Program-made: the position numbers and the translations under genes
The notes under the pieces: generated by a model
Seen by the model: the letters and a program-made list of their open reading frames with translations, nothing else
The model's database searches: none
What the model was told of the DNA's origin: nothing
NCBI RefSeq assembly: GCF_015686655.1
Contig: NZ_JADPMP010000002.1
Coordinates: 372,001 to 436,000 of the forward strand
Direction of reading: 5' to 3'
DNA: 64,000 nucleotides
Source: Pontibacter sp. FD36
Lineage (GTDB): Bacteria; Bacteroidota; Bacteroidia; Cytophagales; Hymenobacteraceae
Shown: one piece after another, positions 33,187 through 40,968 of the stretch
Layout: every line of letters begins with the position of its first letter
Numbering within the stretch: the stretch's first letter is position 1

Positions 33187-34641
33187 TTAAAAGTGATCCG
33201 CCACAAGCTTATTTGCTGCAATGATACCACTCAAACAAACACCCACTATCCCCTGCCCCGGATACACGGAATCTCCACATGTATAGGCGCCTTTGTGGTC
33301 GAGTCGGGCGTCTTTCATCTGCCAGGGTTTTATGTCGCGGTACTGAGGGTAACCGCCTACCATACCGTAGGCCCTTTGCGTCCAGTAGATCCAGGCGCCG
33401 GGAGTAGCCGAATCCTGATATAGAATATCTGCTCGTTTTAGCAGGCCTAACCCCTCCATCCTCTTGATGATCGCCTCTTCCAATTGTCTTTTGTTTTCGA
33501 TGCGAAGCGCTGCCGGGTCAGGTACGTGTGTACTGATCGCTACGACCCTTTCTCCTTCCTGTGCTCTCTCACTGTCAGCTGGATGACTGTAACTCACAAA
33601 GAAGCTGCTGCTGCCAATGAGAGGTAAGCCTCCGGGCACATGTACCTGGTGGTGCAGCACAGGTATAGCAGGTGCTTCATAAAGGACCAGCGCCATGGTA
33701 AAGGCCCCGTTTAGCTTCGCAGAAGGCAGCAGGTAGGGCTGCAACTTTTGCCTTACCTGATCATTCTGAAAAAGCTGATAGGTGTCGTTTAGCGGTATGC
33801 CACTGATCACAAAGCGTGACTGGTAGGTACCAGCCAGGCAATTTACCTCATACCCTTTCGGCAAACTGGTAATCGTATGGACGTTGCGCCGGTACAGGAT
33901 CGTACTCCCCTTACTGTGCAGATAGCGTTCAATCGCCCGAGCCAGACCAATCATGCCGCCCTTTACATAATAGTTGCCAAACAAGGTATAGCACAGGGCG
34001 GTCGCGCCGAACAACTCATTCACTTCCCCCAGGTGGTTCTGCGCCGTGATCAGCAATTGCTCGTTTACAAAATCTCTGAAGAGCTTATTGTCTAGCAGTC
34101 CATACCTGTTGAGCAAATCTTCCATCGTTCTGAAGGCACCGGGTAGCAAGGACAGCTGATGTAGACGAAAGCTCCCTATTGCCTGCCACAGATCTTTAAC
34201 ATTTGAGAATGGAAAGGTTCTTTGCTCCAGCGAAGTACGCCATACTTTCTGGCTGATTTGAAAACAGTGCTCCCAGAATGGTCGCTGTCCTTTAGGCCCA
34301 AACACTCGCTCGGCTTCTTCAATCCAATCATCGAGTTTGGCATAGCGTGTCAGCAGCTGTCCGTCTGGTAGATGCACCTGCATGGGAGTGTCAAGCTTTA
34401 GGAGCGGCAATTCTATACCTGTCACATCGAGGAGATAGCGCAGGGGCATGTGTTCGTCCAGGCCTACCAGCGTTGTGGCGCCCGTCTCAAACCAGTAGCC
34501 TTTTCGTTTATAAGAAGAAGCGCAGCCACCTGGGTATTTGGCTTGTTCCAGCACAGCCACTTTTAATCCCCTTTGGGCGAGCAGGGCTGCCGCTGTGAGT
34601 GAACCAAATCCAGATCCGATCAGGATGACGTCGTACTGCAT
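33187..34641 (-). CDS. FAD-dependent oxidoreductase, CrtI/carotenoid isomerase-retinol saturase type
   Basis: A 484-residue flavoprotein: N-terminal dinucleotide fold VILIGSGFGSLTAAALLAQRG, EQAKYPGGCASSYKRKGYWFETGATTL, and a C-terminal FAD motif YTCGDSVYPGQGIVGVCLSGIIAAN. The motif set is that of phytoene desaturase relatives, closest in pattern to CrtISO and retinol saturase. No other carotenoid gene is adjacent, so a carotenoid substrate is plausible but not certain. It is divergent from the NAD-binding protein gene at 34723, with 81 bases between starts. Confidence 0.82.
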   Translation of the reverse strand: MQYDVILIGSGFGSLTAAALLAQRGLKVAVLEQAKYPGGCASSYKRKGYWFETGATTLVGLDEHMPLRYLLDVTGIELPLLKLDTPMQVHLPDGQLLTRYAKLDDWIEEAERVFGPKGQRPFWEHCFQISQKVWRTSLEQRTFPFSNVKDLWQAIGSFRLHQLSLLPGAFRTMEDLLNRYGLLDNKLFRDFVNEQLLITAQNHLGEVNELFGATALCYTLFGNYYVKGGMIGLARAIERYLHSKGSTILYRRNVHTITSLPKGYEVNCLAGTYQSRFVISGIPLNDTYQLFQNDQVRQKLQPYLLPSAKLNGAFTMALVLYEAPAIPVLHHQVHVPGGLPLIGSSSFFVSYSHPADSERAQEGERVVAISTHVPDPAALRIENKRQLEEAIIKRMEGLGLLKRADILYQDSATPGAWIYWTQRAYGMVGGYPQYRDIKPWQMKDARLDHKGAYTCGDSVYPGQGIVGVCLSGIIAANKLVADHF

Positions 34642-34660
34642 GAATGTATAATTTTAGGCT

Positions 34661-34668
34661 TACCTTTG
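34661..34668 (+). promoter_or_regulatory. -7 element for the YeeZ-like gene
   Basis: TACCTTTG, a perfect TAnnTTTG match, 55 bases above the ATG at 34723. Confidence 0.55.
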
Positions 34669-34722
34669 TCGCAACCGATAACAAGTGAGCTTACGGAATG
34701 TTACCTCCAAAACACCAAAGCG

Positions 34723-35550
34723 ATGCAAAAGAAAGTTGACATAAGCGTGATGGGCTGCGGCTGGCTCGGCCTTCCATTGGCTCAACGATTGGTACGGTCC
34801 GGACTGCGCGTAAATGGCTCTACTACATCTGAAGAGAAGCTGGACATCCTCCGCCAAGCTGAAATAAACCCTTATCTGATCAACCTCTTCGATCCTGCAC
34901 TGAACGAAGAGGTACTAAATGATTTTCTGCAGACAGATGTGCTGGTACTGAACATTCCGCCCAAACTTCGCGCTGATGGAGGCGAGAGTTACCTGCATCA
35001 GATGCATGTACTGAAGAAAGCCCTCCTGCAGTCGCCTGTCAGCCGGGTACTATTCGTGTCTTCCACCTCGGTATACCCTGAACTCAACCGCATCGTGACC
35101 GAAGAAGACACCAGCTTTACCGATGAACTGGACCCTGACAACACACTCTTGCATGTGGAGAGAATGTTCCAGGACAGTGAGCACTGGGTATGCACCGTGG
35201 TGCGCTTTGGAGGGCTCGTTGGAGATAGCAGGCAGCCGGGACGCTTCATGGCCGGCAAGCATGATCTGCCGAACGGGGATGCCCCCGTTAACATGATCCA
35301 TCTGGAGGACTGCCTCAACATTTTAGAGCGCATCATTGCTGAGAAGAAATGGGGCCAGGTATACAATGCCTGCGCCGACGAGCACCCGAGCCGGCGTGAC
35401 TTTTATGTAGCGGCTACCAAAGCCATCGGCTTGGAAGCTCCTACCTTTCAGGACATGGAAGAAACCAGTTTTAAACTGATCAACAGCCAGAAACTAAAAG
35501 ACGACCTGGCCTATGTGTTCTCCCATCCCGATCCCATGGCTTTCTTTTAG
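34723..35550 (+). CDS. NAD(P)-binding SDR-like protein (YeeZ type)
   Basis: 275 residues from the ATG at 34723; the frame extends 19 codons up to a TTG but that region carries the promoter. An N-terminal Rossmann segment, ISVMGCGWLGLPLAQRLVRSG, is followed by DVLVLNIPPKLR and VLFVSSTSVYPE. The GCGWLGLPLA motif and the small-residue replacement of the usual Tyr-x3-Lys are typical of YeeZ/YlbE-like atypical extended SDRs of unknown substrate. A -7 box TATCTTTG starts right after its stop for the next gene. Confidence 0.8.
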   Translation: MQKKVDISVMGCGWLGLPLAQRLVRSGLRVNGSTTSEEKLDILRQAEINPYLINLFDPALNEEVLNDFLQTDVLVLNIPPKLRADGGESYLHQMHVLKKALLQSPVSRVLFVSSTSVYPELNRIVTEEDTSFTDELDPDNTLLHVERMFQDSEHWVCTVVRFGGLVGDSRQPGRFMAGKHDLPNGDAPVNMIHLEDCLNILERIIAEKKWGQVYNACADEHPSRRDFYVAATKAIGLEAPTFQDMEETSFKLINSQKLKDDLAYVFSHPDPMAFF

Positions 35551-35558
35551 TATCTTTG
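35551..35558 (+). promoter_or_regulatory. -7 element for the BaiN-like gene
   Basis: TATCTTTG immediately follows the stop codon at 35550, predicting a leader of about 85 bases for the gene at 35647. The leader is AT-rich, with an inverted pair of aattgttaat-like words. Confidence 0.55.
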
Positions 35559-35646
35559 TAGAAGAATTGCTGATTGTTAATTGCTAATTGTTTTATCCAC
35601 TTAGAGCAAACAATCAACAACGACCCATTAACAATTAAAAATCTTC

Positions 35647-36876
35647 ATGAAGATAATAGTCATAGGTGGCGGTGCGGCCGGATACTTTGGGGCGATCGCC
35701 TGTGCGCAGGCTAATCCGAAAGCACAGGTTACCATCCTGGAGAAGAGCAACAAACTGTTGTCTAAAGTGAGGGTTTCGGGTGGCGGGCGCTGCAATGTGA
35801 CGCATCACTGTTTTATACCTTCTGTTTTTGCGCAGCATTATCCGCGCGGTGCCAAACAGCTGAAGGAAGCATTCAAGACTTTTGGGGCAGCGGAAACGGT
35901 AGCGTGGTTTGAGAGCCGTGGCGTGAAGTTGAAAGCAGAGGCTGATGGCCGCATGTTTCCGATCACCGATAACTCCGAAACCATTATCGACTGTCTGCAA
36001 CGCGAAGCCGCCAAGGCTGGTGTGGAAGTAAAAACAGGTATGGCCGTGGAGCGCATTGTACCTCAACCTGACAAAGGAGGCTATACCTTATACCTGAGCA
36101 ATAATCGCGAACTGCACGCCGACCGGGTATTAGTTAGCTCGGGCGGTAATCCCAAAAGCCTGGGTTACGATTGGTTGCGGGTACTCGGCCATTCCATTCA
36201 GGAGCCTGTTCCGTCGCTGTTCACCTTCAATGTGCCGGGTTCGCCGCTCAAGGAATTGCAGGGTGTGTCCGTGCCCCTGGCCAGAGTGCGCATAGCTGGT
36301 CAGAAGCTCGAGTACGAAGGCCCCTTGCTGATCACGCACTGGGGTTATAGCGGACCGGCAGTGCTGAAGCTATCTGCCTGGGGAGCCCGCCTTTTTCATG
36401 GTATGAACTACCGCTTCACCGCCCTGGTGAGTTGGGTGCATGATCAAACGGAAGAAAGCCTGCGGGAGCAGCTGCAACAGTTCAGAAAGGCACATCCAAA
36501 AAAAGTAGTGACTACCAACCCGCTTTTCGGTCTGCCGCAACGACTGTGGAAGGCGCTCACAGGTATAGCAGGTATAAATGATGAAGTAAGGTGGGCTGAA
36601 CTTCCTGCCAAGCATACAAACAAACTGGTAGAGGCACTGCTAAGAATGCCTGTTGAGGTGGACGGTAAAACGACCTTTAAGGAAGAGTTTGTGACCTGTG
36701 GTGGTATAGACTTGAGCCAGGTCAACATGAAAACGATGGAGAGCCGCCTTCATTCGGGCTTATACTTTGCTGGAGAAGTGCTTGACATTGATGGCATTAC
36801 GGGTGGTTTTAACTTTCAGGCTGCCTGGACCACAGGCTACTTAGCGGGCAGGGCCATAGCCGCTTCCATATCCTAG
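35647..36876 (+). CDS. BaiN/RdsA (HI0933/YhiN) family flavoprotein
   Basis: A 409-residue FAD enzyme with MKIIVIGGGAAGYFGAIACAQ at the N-terminus, LSKVRVSGGGRCNVTH (family signature), an inserted middle domain, and a C-terminal GLYFAGEVLDIDGITGGFNFQAAWTTGYLAG that closes the FAD site. The family includes BaiN, which reduces bile-acid intermediates, but most members have no known substrate; redox housekeeping is the safest statement. Length is normal. Confidence 0.9.
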   Translation: MKIIVIGGGAAGYFGAIACAQANPKAQVTILEKSNKLLSKVRVSGGGRCNVTHHCFIPSVFAQHYPRGAKQLKEAFKTFGAAETVAWFESRGVKLKAEADGRMFPITDNSETIIDCLQREAAKAGVEVKTGMAVERIVPQPDKGGYTLYLSNNRELHADRVLVSSGGNPKSLGYDWLRVLGHSIQEPVPSLFTFNVPGSPLKELQGVSVPLARVRIAGQKLEYEGPLLITHWGYSGPAVLKLSAWGARLFHGMNYRFTALVSWVHDQTEESLREQLQQFRKAHPKKVVTTNPLFGLPQRLWKALTGIAGINDEVRWAELPAKHTNKLVEALLRMPVEVDGKTTFKEEFVTCGGIDLSQVNMKTMESRLHSGLYFAGEVLDIDGITGGFNFQAAWTTGYLAGRAIAASIS

Positions 36877-36956
36877 CATAGCGATATATCCATTTTGGAA
36901 ACAAAAAATTAGGGAATGCAGTACATCAGCATACAAAACCTAATAAAAATATCACT

Positions 36957-37400
36957 ATGGAAATTAATAAAGAAGTTTACTCAACCGTACACCATCTCAT
37001 CGAAAGATGCAAAGACGGTGTAAAGGGCTATAAAACTGCTGCCGAAGACGTAGAGGACCAGGACCTGAAAGAACTGTTCCGTAAGTATGCCGTGCAGCGC
37101 GACAGCATGATTACTGAACTACAGGATCAACTGCATAAAATGGGCAAGACAGACGATGAGTCCAGCTCCATCGAAGGCACCCTGCACCGTGCCTGGATTG
37201 ATATTAAAGCCGCCCTCTCTTCAAAAGACAGAAAGCGTATACTGGAAGAGTGTGAGCGTGGCGAAGACTATGCAGTGAAAGCCTATGAAGAAGCCAAGGA
37301 GAAGAATTTACCGGGTGACCTCAAGCCAATCATTGAGCAGCAGTACCAGGATGTGAAAAACGCACATGACCACATCCGTTCACTGCGTGACAGTGCCTGA
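36957..37400 (+). CDS. DUF2383 (PA2169-type) four-helix-bundle protein
   Basis: 147 residues, all helical and highly charged. The start INKEVYSTVHHLIERCKDGVKGYKTAAEDV and the internal GTLHRAWIDIKAALSSKDRKRILEECERGEDYAVKAYEEA match the DUF2383/PA2169 family, ferritin-like bundles found in stress regulons. Function unknown. It is monocistronic and a terminator follows. Together with DUF892 at 9559-10062 it is the second ferritin-like stress protein in the window. Confidence 0.88.
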   Translation: MEINKEVYSTVHHLIERCKDGVKGYKTAAEDVEDQDLKELFRKYAVQRDSMITELQDQLHKMGKTDDESSSIEGTLHRAWIDIKAALSSKDRKRILEECERGEDYAVKAYEEAKEKNLPGDLKPIIEQQYQDVKNAHDHIRSLRDSA

Positions 37401-37426
37401 TCATTTGTAATTGACAGATAAAACAG

Positions 37427-37452
37427 AAAGGAGCTTTTAGGGCTCCTTTTTT
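37427..37452 (+). terminator. Terminator of the DUF2383 gene
   Basis: AAAGGAGC (37427-37434) pairs with GCTCCTTT (37442-37449), followed by T residues. Confidence 0.8.
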
Positions 37453-37490
37453 TGTGCTTCTGCTGAATGACAGACAGGTATAAAAGTAAT

Positions 37491-37519
37491 AAGCCTGACA
37501 TCCGTCTGATGTCAGGCTT
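37491..37519. repeat. Second hairpin between convergent genes
   Basis: A perfect 11-bp stem AAGCCTGACAT (37491-37501) with ATGTCAGGCTT (37509-37519), 7-base loop. It has no T run on either side, so it is not a typical terminator. Confidence 0.6.
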
Positions 37520-37631
37520 ATCATTTCTAACTGCGTAAAACAGTAGAATAATCTTCCAACCTTTTTATGATACCTTCTTTAACGGAAGGTTAGGACCAAG
37601 GTTACAGGTTCAGGAAAAATATTTTAAAAAC

Positions 37632-37661
37632 AAAAAGGCTGACGTTTCAAGTCAGCCTTTT
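37632..37661 (-). terminator. Terminator of the DEAD-box helicase gene
   Basis: AAAAAGGCTGAC (37632-37643) and GTCAGCCTTTT (37651-37661) form a stem with A/T runs on both sides, 78 bases past the helicase stop; usable in both directions. Confidence 0.75.
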
Positions 37662-37738
37662 CTAACAATTTGAAGCTTTTTACACTTCAAGCTTTGTATA
37701 TCCTTTTATACGAACTACCCGCAGGCAGGTTCGGTCAA

Positions 37739-39595
37739 TTAGAATCTTTTTTTGCGGAATCCGCCACGATCACCACCGCTGCTGCGACGGTCACCGCCTC
37801 TGAAAGAGTCGCGGTCGCCACGGCCACCGAAACGGCTTCCACCGCCTCCGTATCCGCCGTCGCGACGGCCACCTCTGTCGCCTCCACGATCACGATCGCC
37901 ACCGAAGCCACCGCGATCGCCACCGAAGCCACCGCGGTCACCACCGCCGAAGCGCTTGCCACCACGATCACTGAAGCCGAAGTCTTCTCTGCCACCACCG
38001 GCACCGCCTTCTTTCTTCTGCGATTTCTCTACGATCACCATGCGGCCTTCCACCTCGATGCGACCAACTTTCTGCAGGATGTCAGCTGTGTATTCAGTAG
38101 GTACCTCTACAAAGCTGAACTTGTCATACAGGTCAATATCGCCTACTTTAGAAGCAGGAATATCGGCGTTCTGGCTTAGCAGGTCGATCAGGTCTTTTGG
38201 ATGCACACGGTCTTTCTTACCAATCGTGATAAACAGACGATCGAAACCGGCTTTTGGTCCACCAAGGCCTTTTTCAGCTTCTTTACCAGCCTCTTTCGTT
38301 TTAGCTTCCTTCAGGCTCATTTTGAGCAGGGCAGCCGCCACTTCCAGGGAGGTATAATCTTCGTTTACCAGTTTCTCGATGGTGTTAACATGCTTGGTCA
38401 GGTTGCCCTTCTCCAGCACTTCACGTACTTTGTCGAGGAACAGGTTGGTACGGATCTCGTTTACGTCTTCGTAAGTAGGTACCTGCTGCAGCTGCACATT
38501 CGCTTTGGTATAGCGCATGATGTCTTTCAGCTTGTACATGTCAGAGCGGCCTGCTACGAAAGAGAACGCCTTGCCTGACTTACCGGCACGACCTGTACGG
38601 CCGATACGGTGTACATAAGACTCTTCGTCCTGCGGCAGGTCATAGTTAAACACAGCCTCCACGTTGTCTACGTCAAGACCACGGGCGGCCACGTCAGTTG
38701 CTACCAGGATTTCCAGCATACCGTTACGGAACTTGCCCATCACGTTAGAGCGCTGGTTCTGGTTCAGGTCACCATGCAAACCATCGGCAAAGTAGCCACG
38801 GGCCTGCAGGTTGGTTACCAGTTCATCCACCATACGCTTAGTATTGCAGAAGATGATCACCGACTTCATGTTGTGCATGTCCAGGATGCGGGAAAGTACT
38901 TCCTGCTTCATAGAGTTACGCACTTCGAAGTATACCTGGTCAATGTTGGTTACGGTCAGCTCCTTGTGCACCACTTTCACGATCACCGGATCGTTCTGGT
39001 AGCGCTTGGTCAGCTCCATAATAGGTTTAGACATCGTAGCTGAGAAGAAGATCGTCTGGCGCTCTTCCGGCATTTTGCTCAGCACAAACTCGATGTCTTC
39101 ACGGAAGCCCATGTCCAGCATTTCGTCCGCCTCATCCAGGATGATCTTTTTGATCTTGTCCAGTTTCAGCGTACCGCGCTCGATGTGGTCCATCACACGG
39201 CCTGGCGTACCGATCACGATCTGCACACCCTGCTTAAGGGCTCGCAGCTGACGGTCGTAAGCCTGACCACCGTAAATAGGCACGATGCTGATGCCTGGCT
39301 TATACTTAATAAGTTTCTGGATTTCTCCGGCTACCTGAATAGCCAATTCACGTGTTGGGCACAGGATAAGCGCCTGCACACTGCGATCGTTCTCGTCGAT
39401 GCTTTCAATGGTAGGTATACCGAAAGCGGCCGTCTTGCCCGTACCCGTCTGGGCCTGGCCAATAATGTCGCGTCCTTCTAAAACTACCGGGATTGCTTCT
39501 GTTTGGATGGGAGATGCTTCTTCGAAGCCCATGTCAGCGATAGCACGCTGTACTTCCGGCGAAAGCGGAAGCTCGTCAAATCTGATTTTGTTCAT
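37739..39595 (-). CDS. DEAD-box ATP-dependent RNA helicase with RGG tail
   Basis: A 618-residue helicase of the DeaD/CsdA type acting on structured RNA (ribosome assembly, mRNA unwinding, cold adaptation). Helicase core: Q-motif FDELPLSPEV, QTGTGKTAAFGIP, PTRELAIQ, DEADEMLDMGF, SATM, and HRIGRTGRAG. A DbpA-like RNA-binding domain lies at about 470-545 (LFITIGKKDRVHPKDLIDLLS). The last 70 residues are an RGG/GGDRGGF repeat tail for RNA binding; its repetitive DNA creates long false frames on the other strand. A -7 box 159 bases upstream predicts a leader of about 154 bases. Confidence 0.95.
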   Translation of the reverse strand: MNKIRFDELPLSPEVQRAIADMGFEEASPIQTEAIPVVLEGRDIIGQAQTGTGKTAAFGIPTIESIDENDRSVQALILCPTRELAIQVAGEIQKLIKYKPGISIVPIYGGQAYDRQLRALKQGVQIVIGTPGRVMDHIERGTLKLDKIKKIILDEADEMLDMGFREDIEFVLSKMPEERQTIFFSATMSKPIMELTKRYQNDPVIVKVVHKELTVTNIDQVYFEVRNSMKQEVLSRILDMHNMKSVIIFCNTKRMVDELVTNLQARGYFADGLHGDLNQNQRSNVMGKFRNGMLEILVATDVAARGLDVDNVEAVFNYDLPQDEESYVHRIGRTGRAGKSGKAFSFVAGRSDMYKLKDIMRYTKANVQLQQVPTYEDVNEIRTNLFLDKVREVLEKGNLTKHVNTIEKLVNEDYTSLEVAAALLKMSLKEAKTKEAGKEAEKGLGGPKAGFDRLFITIGKKDRVHPKDLIDLLSQNADIPASKVGDIDLYDKFSFVEVPTEYTADILQKVGRIEVEGRMVIVEKSQKKEGGAGGGREDFGFSDRGGKRFGGGDRGGFGGDRGGFGGDRDRGGDRGGRRDGGYGGGGSRFGGRGDRDSFRGGDRRSSGGDRGGFRKKRF

Positions 39596-39761
39596 TCTGA
39601 TTATAATAACTTTTTACACTACGTCTGGAGACAGCCTGTCCATAAACCCTTCTTTACGAGAAAGAAGTCCGACAAGAATAAAAATCAACCAGGTTTTGCT
39701 GTAACAGCGGTGTAGCCAGTTTTACTTAAATCAGACTGATTCCAAATCGGCTGCAAAGGTA
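39596..39761 (-). promoter_or_regulatory. Promoter and long leader of the DEAD-box helicase
   Basis: TACCTTTG on the minus strand (39754-39761) is a perfect -7 box; the start would be near 39749, leaving about 154 bases of untranslated leader. The leader contains a small hairpin, CTTCTTT (39649-39655) with AAAGAAG (39661-39667). Long leaders are typical of cold-induced helicase mRNAs, where they govern stability and translation; that role is inferred here. Confidence 0.5.
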
Positions 39762-40255
39762 CGCATAATAAATGAAATCATCGTCATGCGTGCTAATATA
39801 TTATCAAATAAGCCAACATAAGTAGGTGTGTATTATTCGGTTATAAAATTGTTATGAGAAAATGGCGAACGATTATATTTATTTCAAAATCTTTTTTATT
39901 TTGCGTCAAAATATTCCAAATTATTATTGAAATAAGAAACACTGATTTCATTTACCCGTAAACAGACTACATTCACCCTTAAAATCAAGCCGTTAACTAT
40001 TATTAAAATTTTTCATTGGTATATCCAATATATTGCACGTAGTTTAGTGTATTACAGGATCGAAACCAGTTAAATTTTAACACAAGAACTTAATCCTATT
40101 AAGAATTGATGGTCTTTGTGATCAATTCGTTAAAGGTTTAACTGCCGCCGCCCTATCCAATCAATTGAAAGCAATATTTTTAGAAATAAATGTGCAGTAT
40201 ATAACCTGCAGCATAAAAATACTTTAGATCTTTAACCCTTTAATCCTTTCTAATT
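39762..40255. other. AT-rich divergent intergenic region
   Basis: About 490 bp, very AT-rich, between the helicase promoter and the unknown gene at 40256. No open frame with coding character, no repeat and no RNA gene was recognised. It must contain the promoter of the 40256 gene; I could not place it. Confidence 0.45.
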
Positions 40256-40792
40256 ATGTTACACTTCTCCAAAATCACAGCTAAAAGCAAGGACTTTCAT
40301 CTAATCGCATCAGGCGCACTGGCTTTCAAGATTCACAACAAGATCCTGAAGGACGAAGATTTCATGAAGGGCGCCAAAGTATCACGCAACCTGCTGCAAA
40401 GCAATGCGGTTATCAAATCAGACAAAAGTGAGGCAAAGGTGTTCTTTGTGATCATCTCTGATCTTGATAAAATGAATGCTTCCAACCTGTGTAGTATGAT
40501 AGCAAAGGAACGCGCAAAGGGAAGTTACGCCGTGTGCCAGGTGATTCCAATGTACTATAACGAGCCATCTTTCAAGGCGCTTAAGATGCTGCGTCAGAAT
40601 TTTGATGAAGTGATCGAACTGAACAAACTGACGCTGGGCGGCGGCAAGGCGCTGATGAGCACAGAGCAGCAGCACTGTATTATCACTGATTACTCTATTT
40701 CCATGGCACGCATCATGCGCAATGTATGTGTGGGTGTACATGCTCCTGCCCCTGCTAAAGAAGAAAAGAAAGGCCAGGTCGTATACGCATAG
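40256..40792 (+). CDS. Unknown protein, possibly a degenerate FtsZ/Rossmann-like fold
   Basis: A 178-residue soluble basic protein that I do not recognise. The frame has good codon character, an ATG start and a terminator, so the gene is real. Residues about 60-105 read as strand-helix-strand (KVFFVIISDL, NASNLCSMIAKERAKG, SYAVCQVIPM), followed by FKALKMLRQNFDEVIELNKLTL. The order and spacing recall FtsZ after its glycine-rich loop (VFVTAG...IAKE...VVTKPF...VD..I.IPNDKLL), but the GGGTGTG loop itself is absent, so GTP binding by that motif is impossible. The resemblance is weak and may reflect any alpha/beta fold. The tail (APAPAKEEKKGQ) is low complexity. Confidence 0.7.
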   Translation: MLHFSKITAKSKDFHLIASGALAFKIHNKILKDEDFMKGAKVSRNLLQSNAVIKSDKSEAKVFFVIISDLDKMNASNLCSMIAKERAKGSYAVCQVIPMYYNEPSFKALKMLRQNFDEVIELNKLTLGGGKALMSTEQQHCIITDYSISMARIMRNVCVGVHAPAPAKEEKKGQVVYA

Positions 40793-40821
40793 CCTTTTAC
40801 TCTAATATAGAAAGGCAACAG

Positions 40822-40850
40822 GCTCCTTCGCGTAAGCGGGGGAGCTTTTT
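40822..40850 (+). terminator. Terminator after the unknown gene
   Basis: GCTCC (40822-40826) pairs with GGAGC (40841-40845), extended inside by CGC/GCG, and is followed by five T. Confidence 0.6.
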
Positions 40851-40968
40851 GTATTTTATACCCTGATCTCCAAATATTTGCTACCAGCAGACCATAATTT
40901 TAAGGGCGGGCTCTGGCATAAACCATGTCGTAGGTGTATCTTTAGAATCCTTTAAAAAGCCTTCCGCT

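Noticed and set aside
37670..38357. Ala/Thr-rich and Pro/Arg-rich plus-strand frames
   Set aside because: They are antisense readings of the RGG-tail repeats of the DEAD-box helicase.
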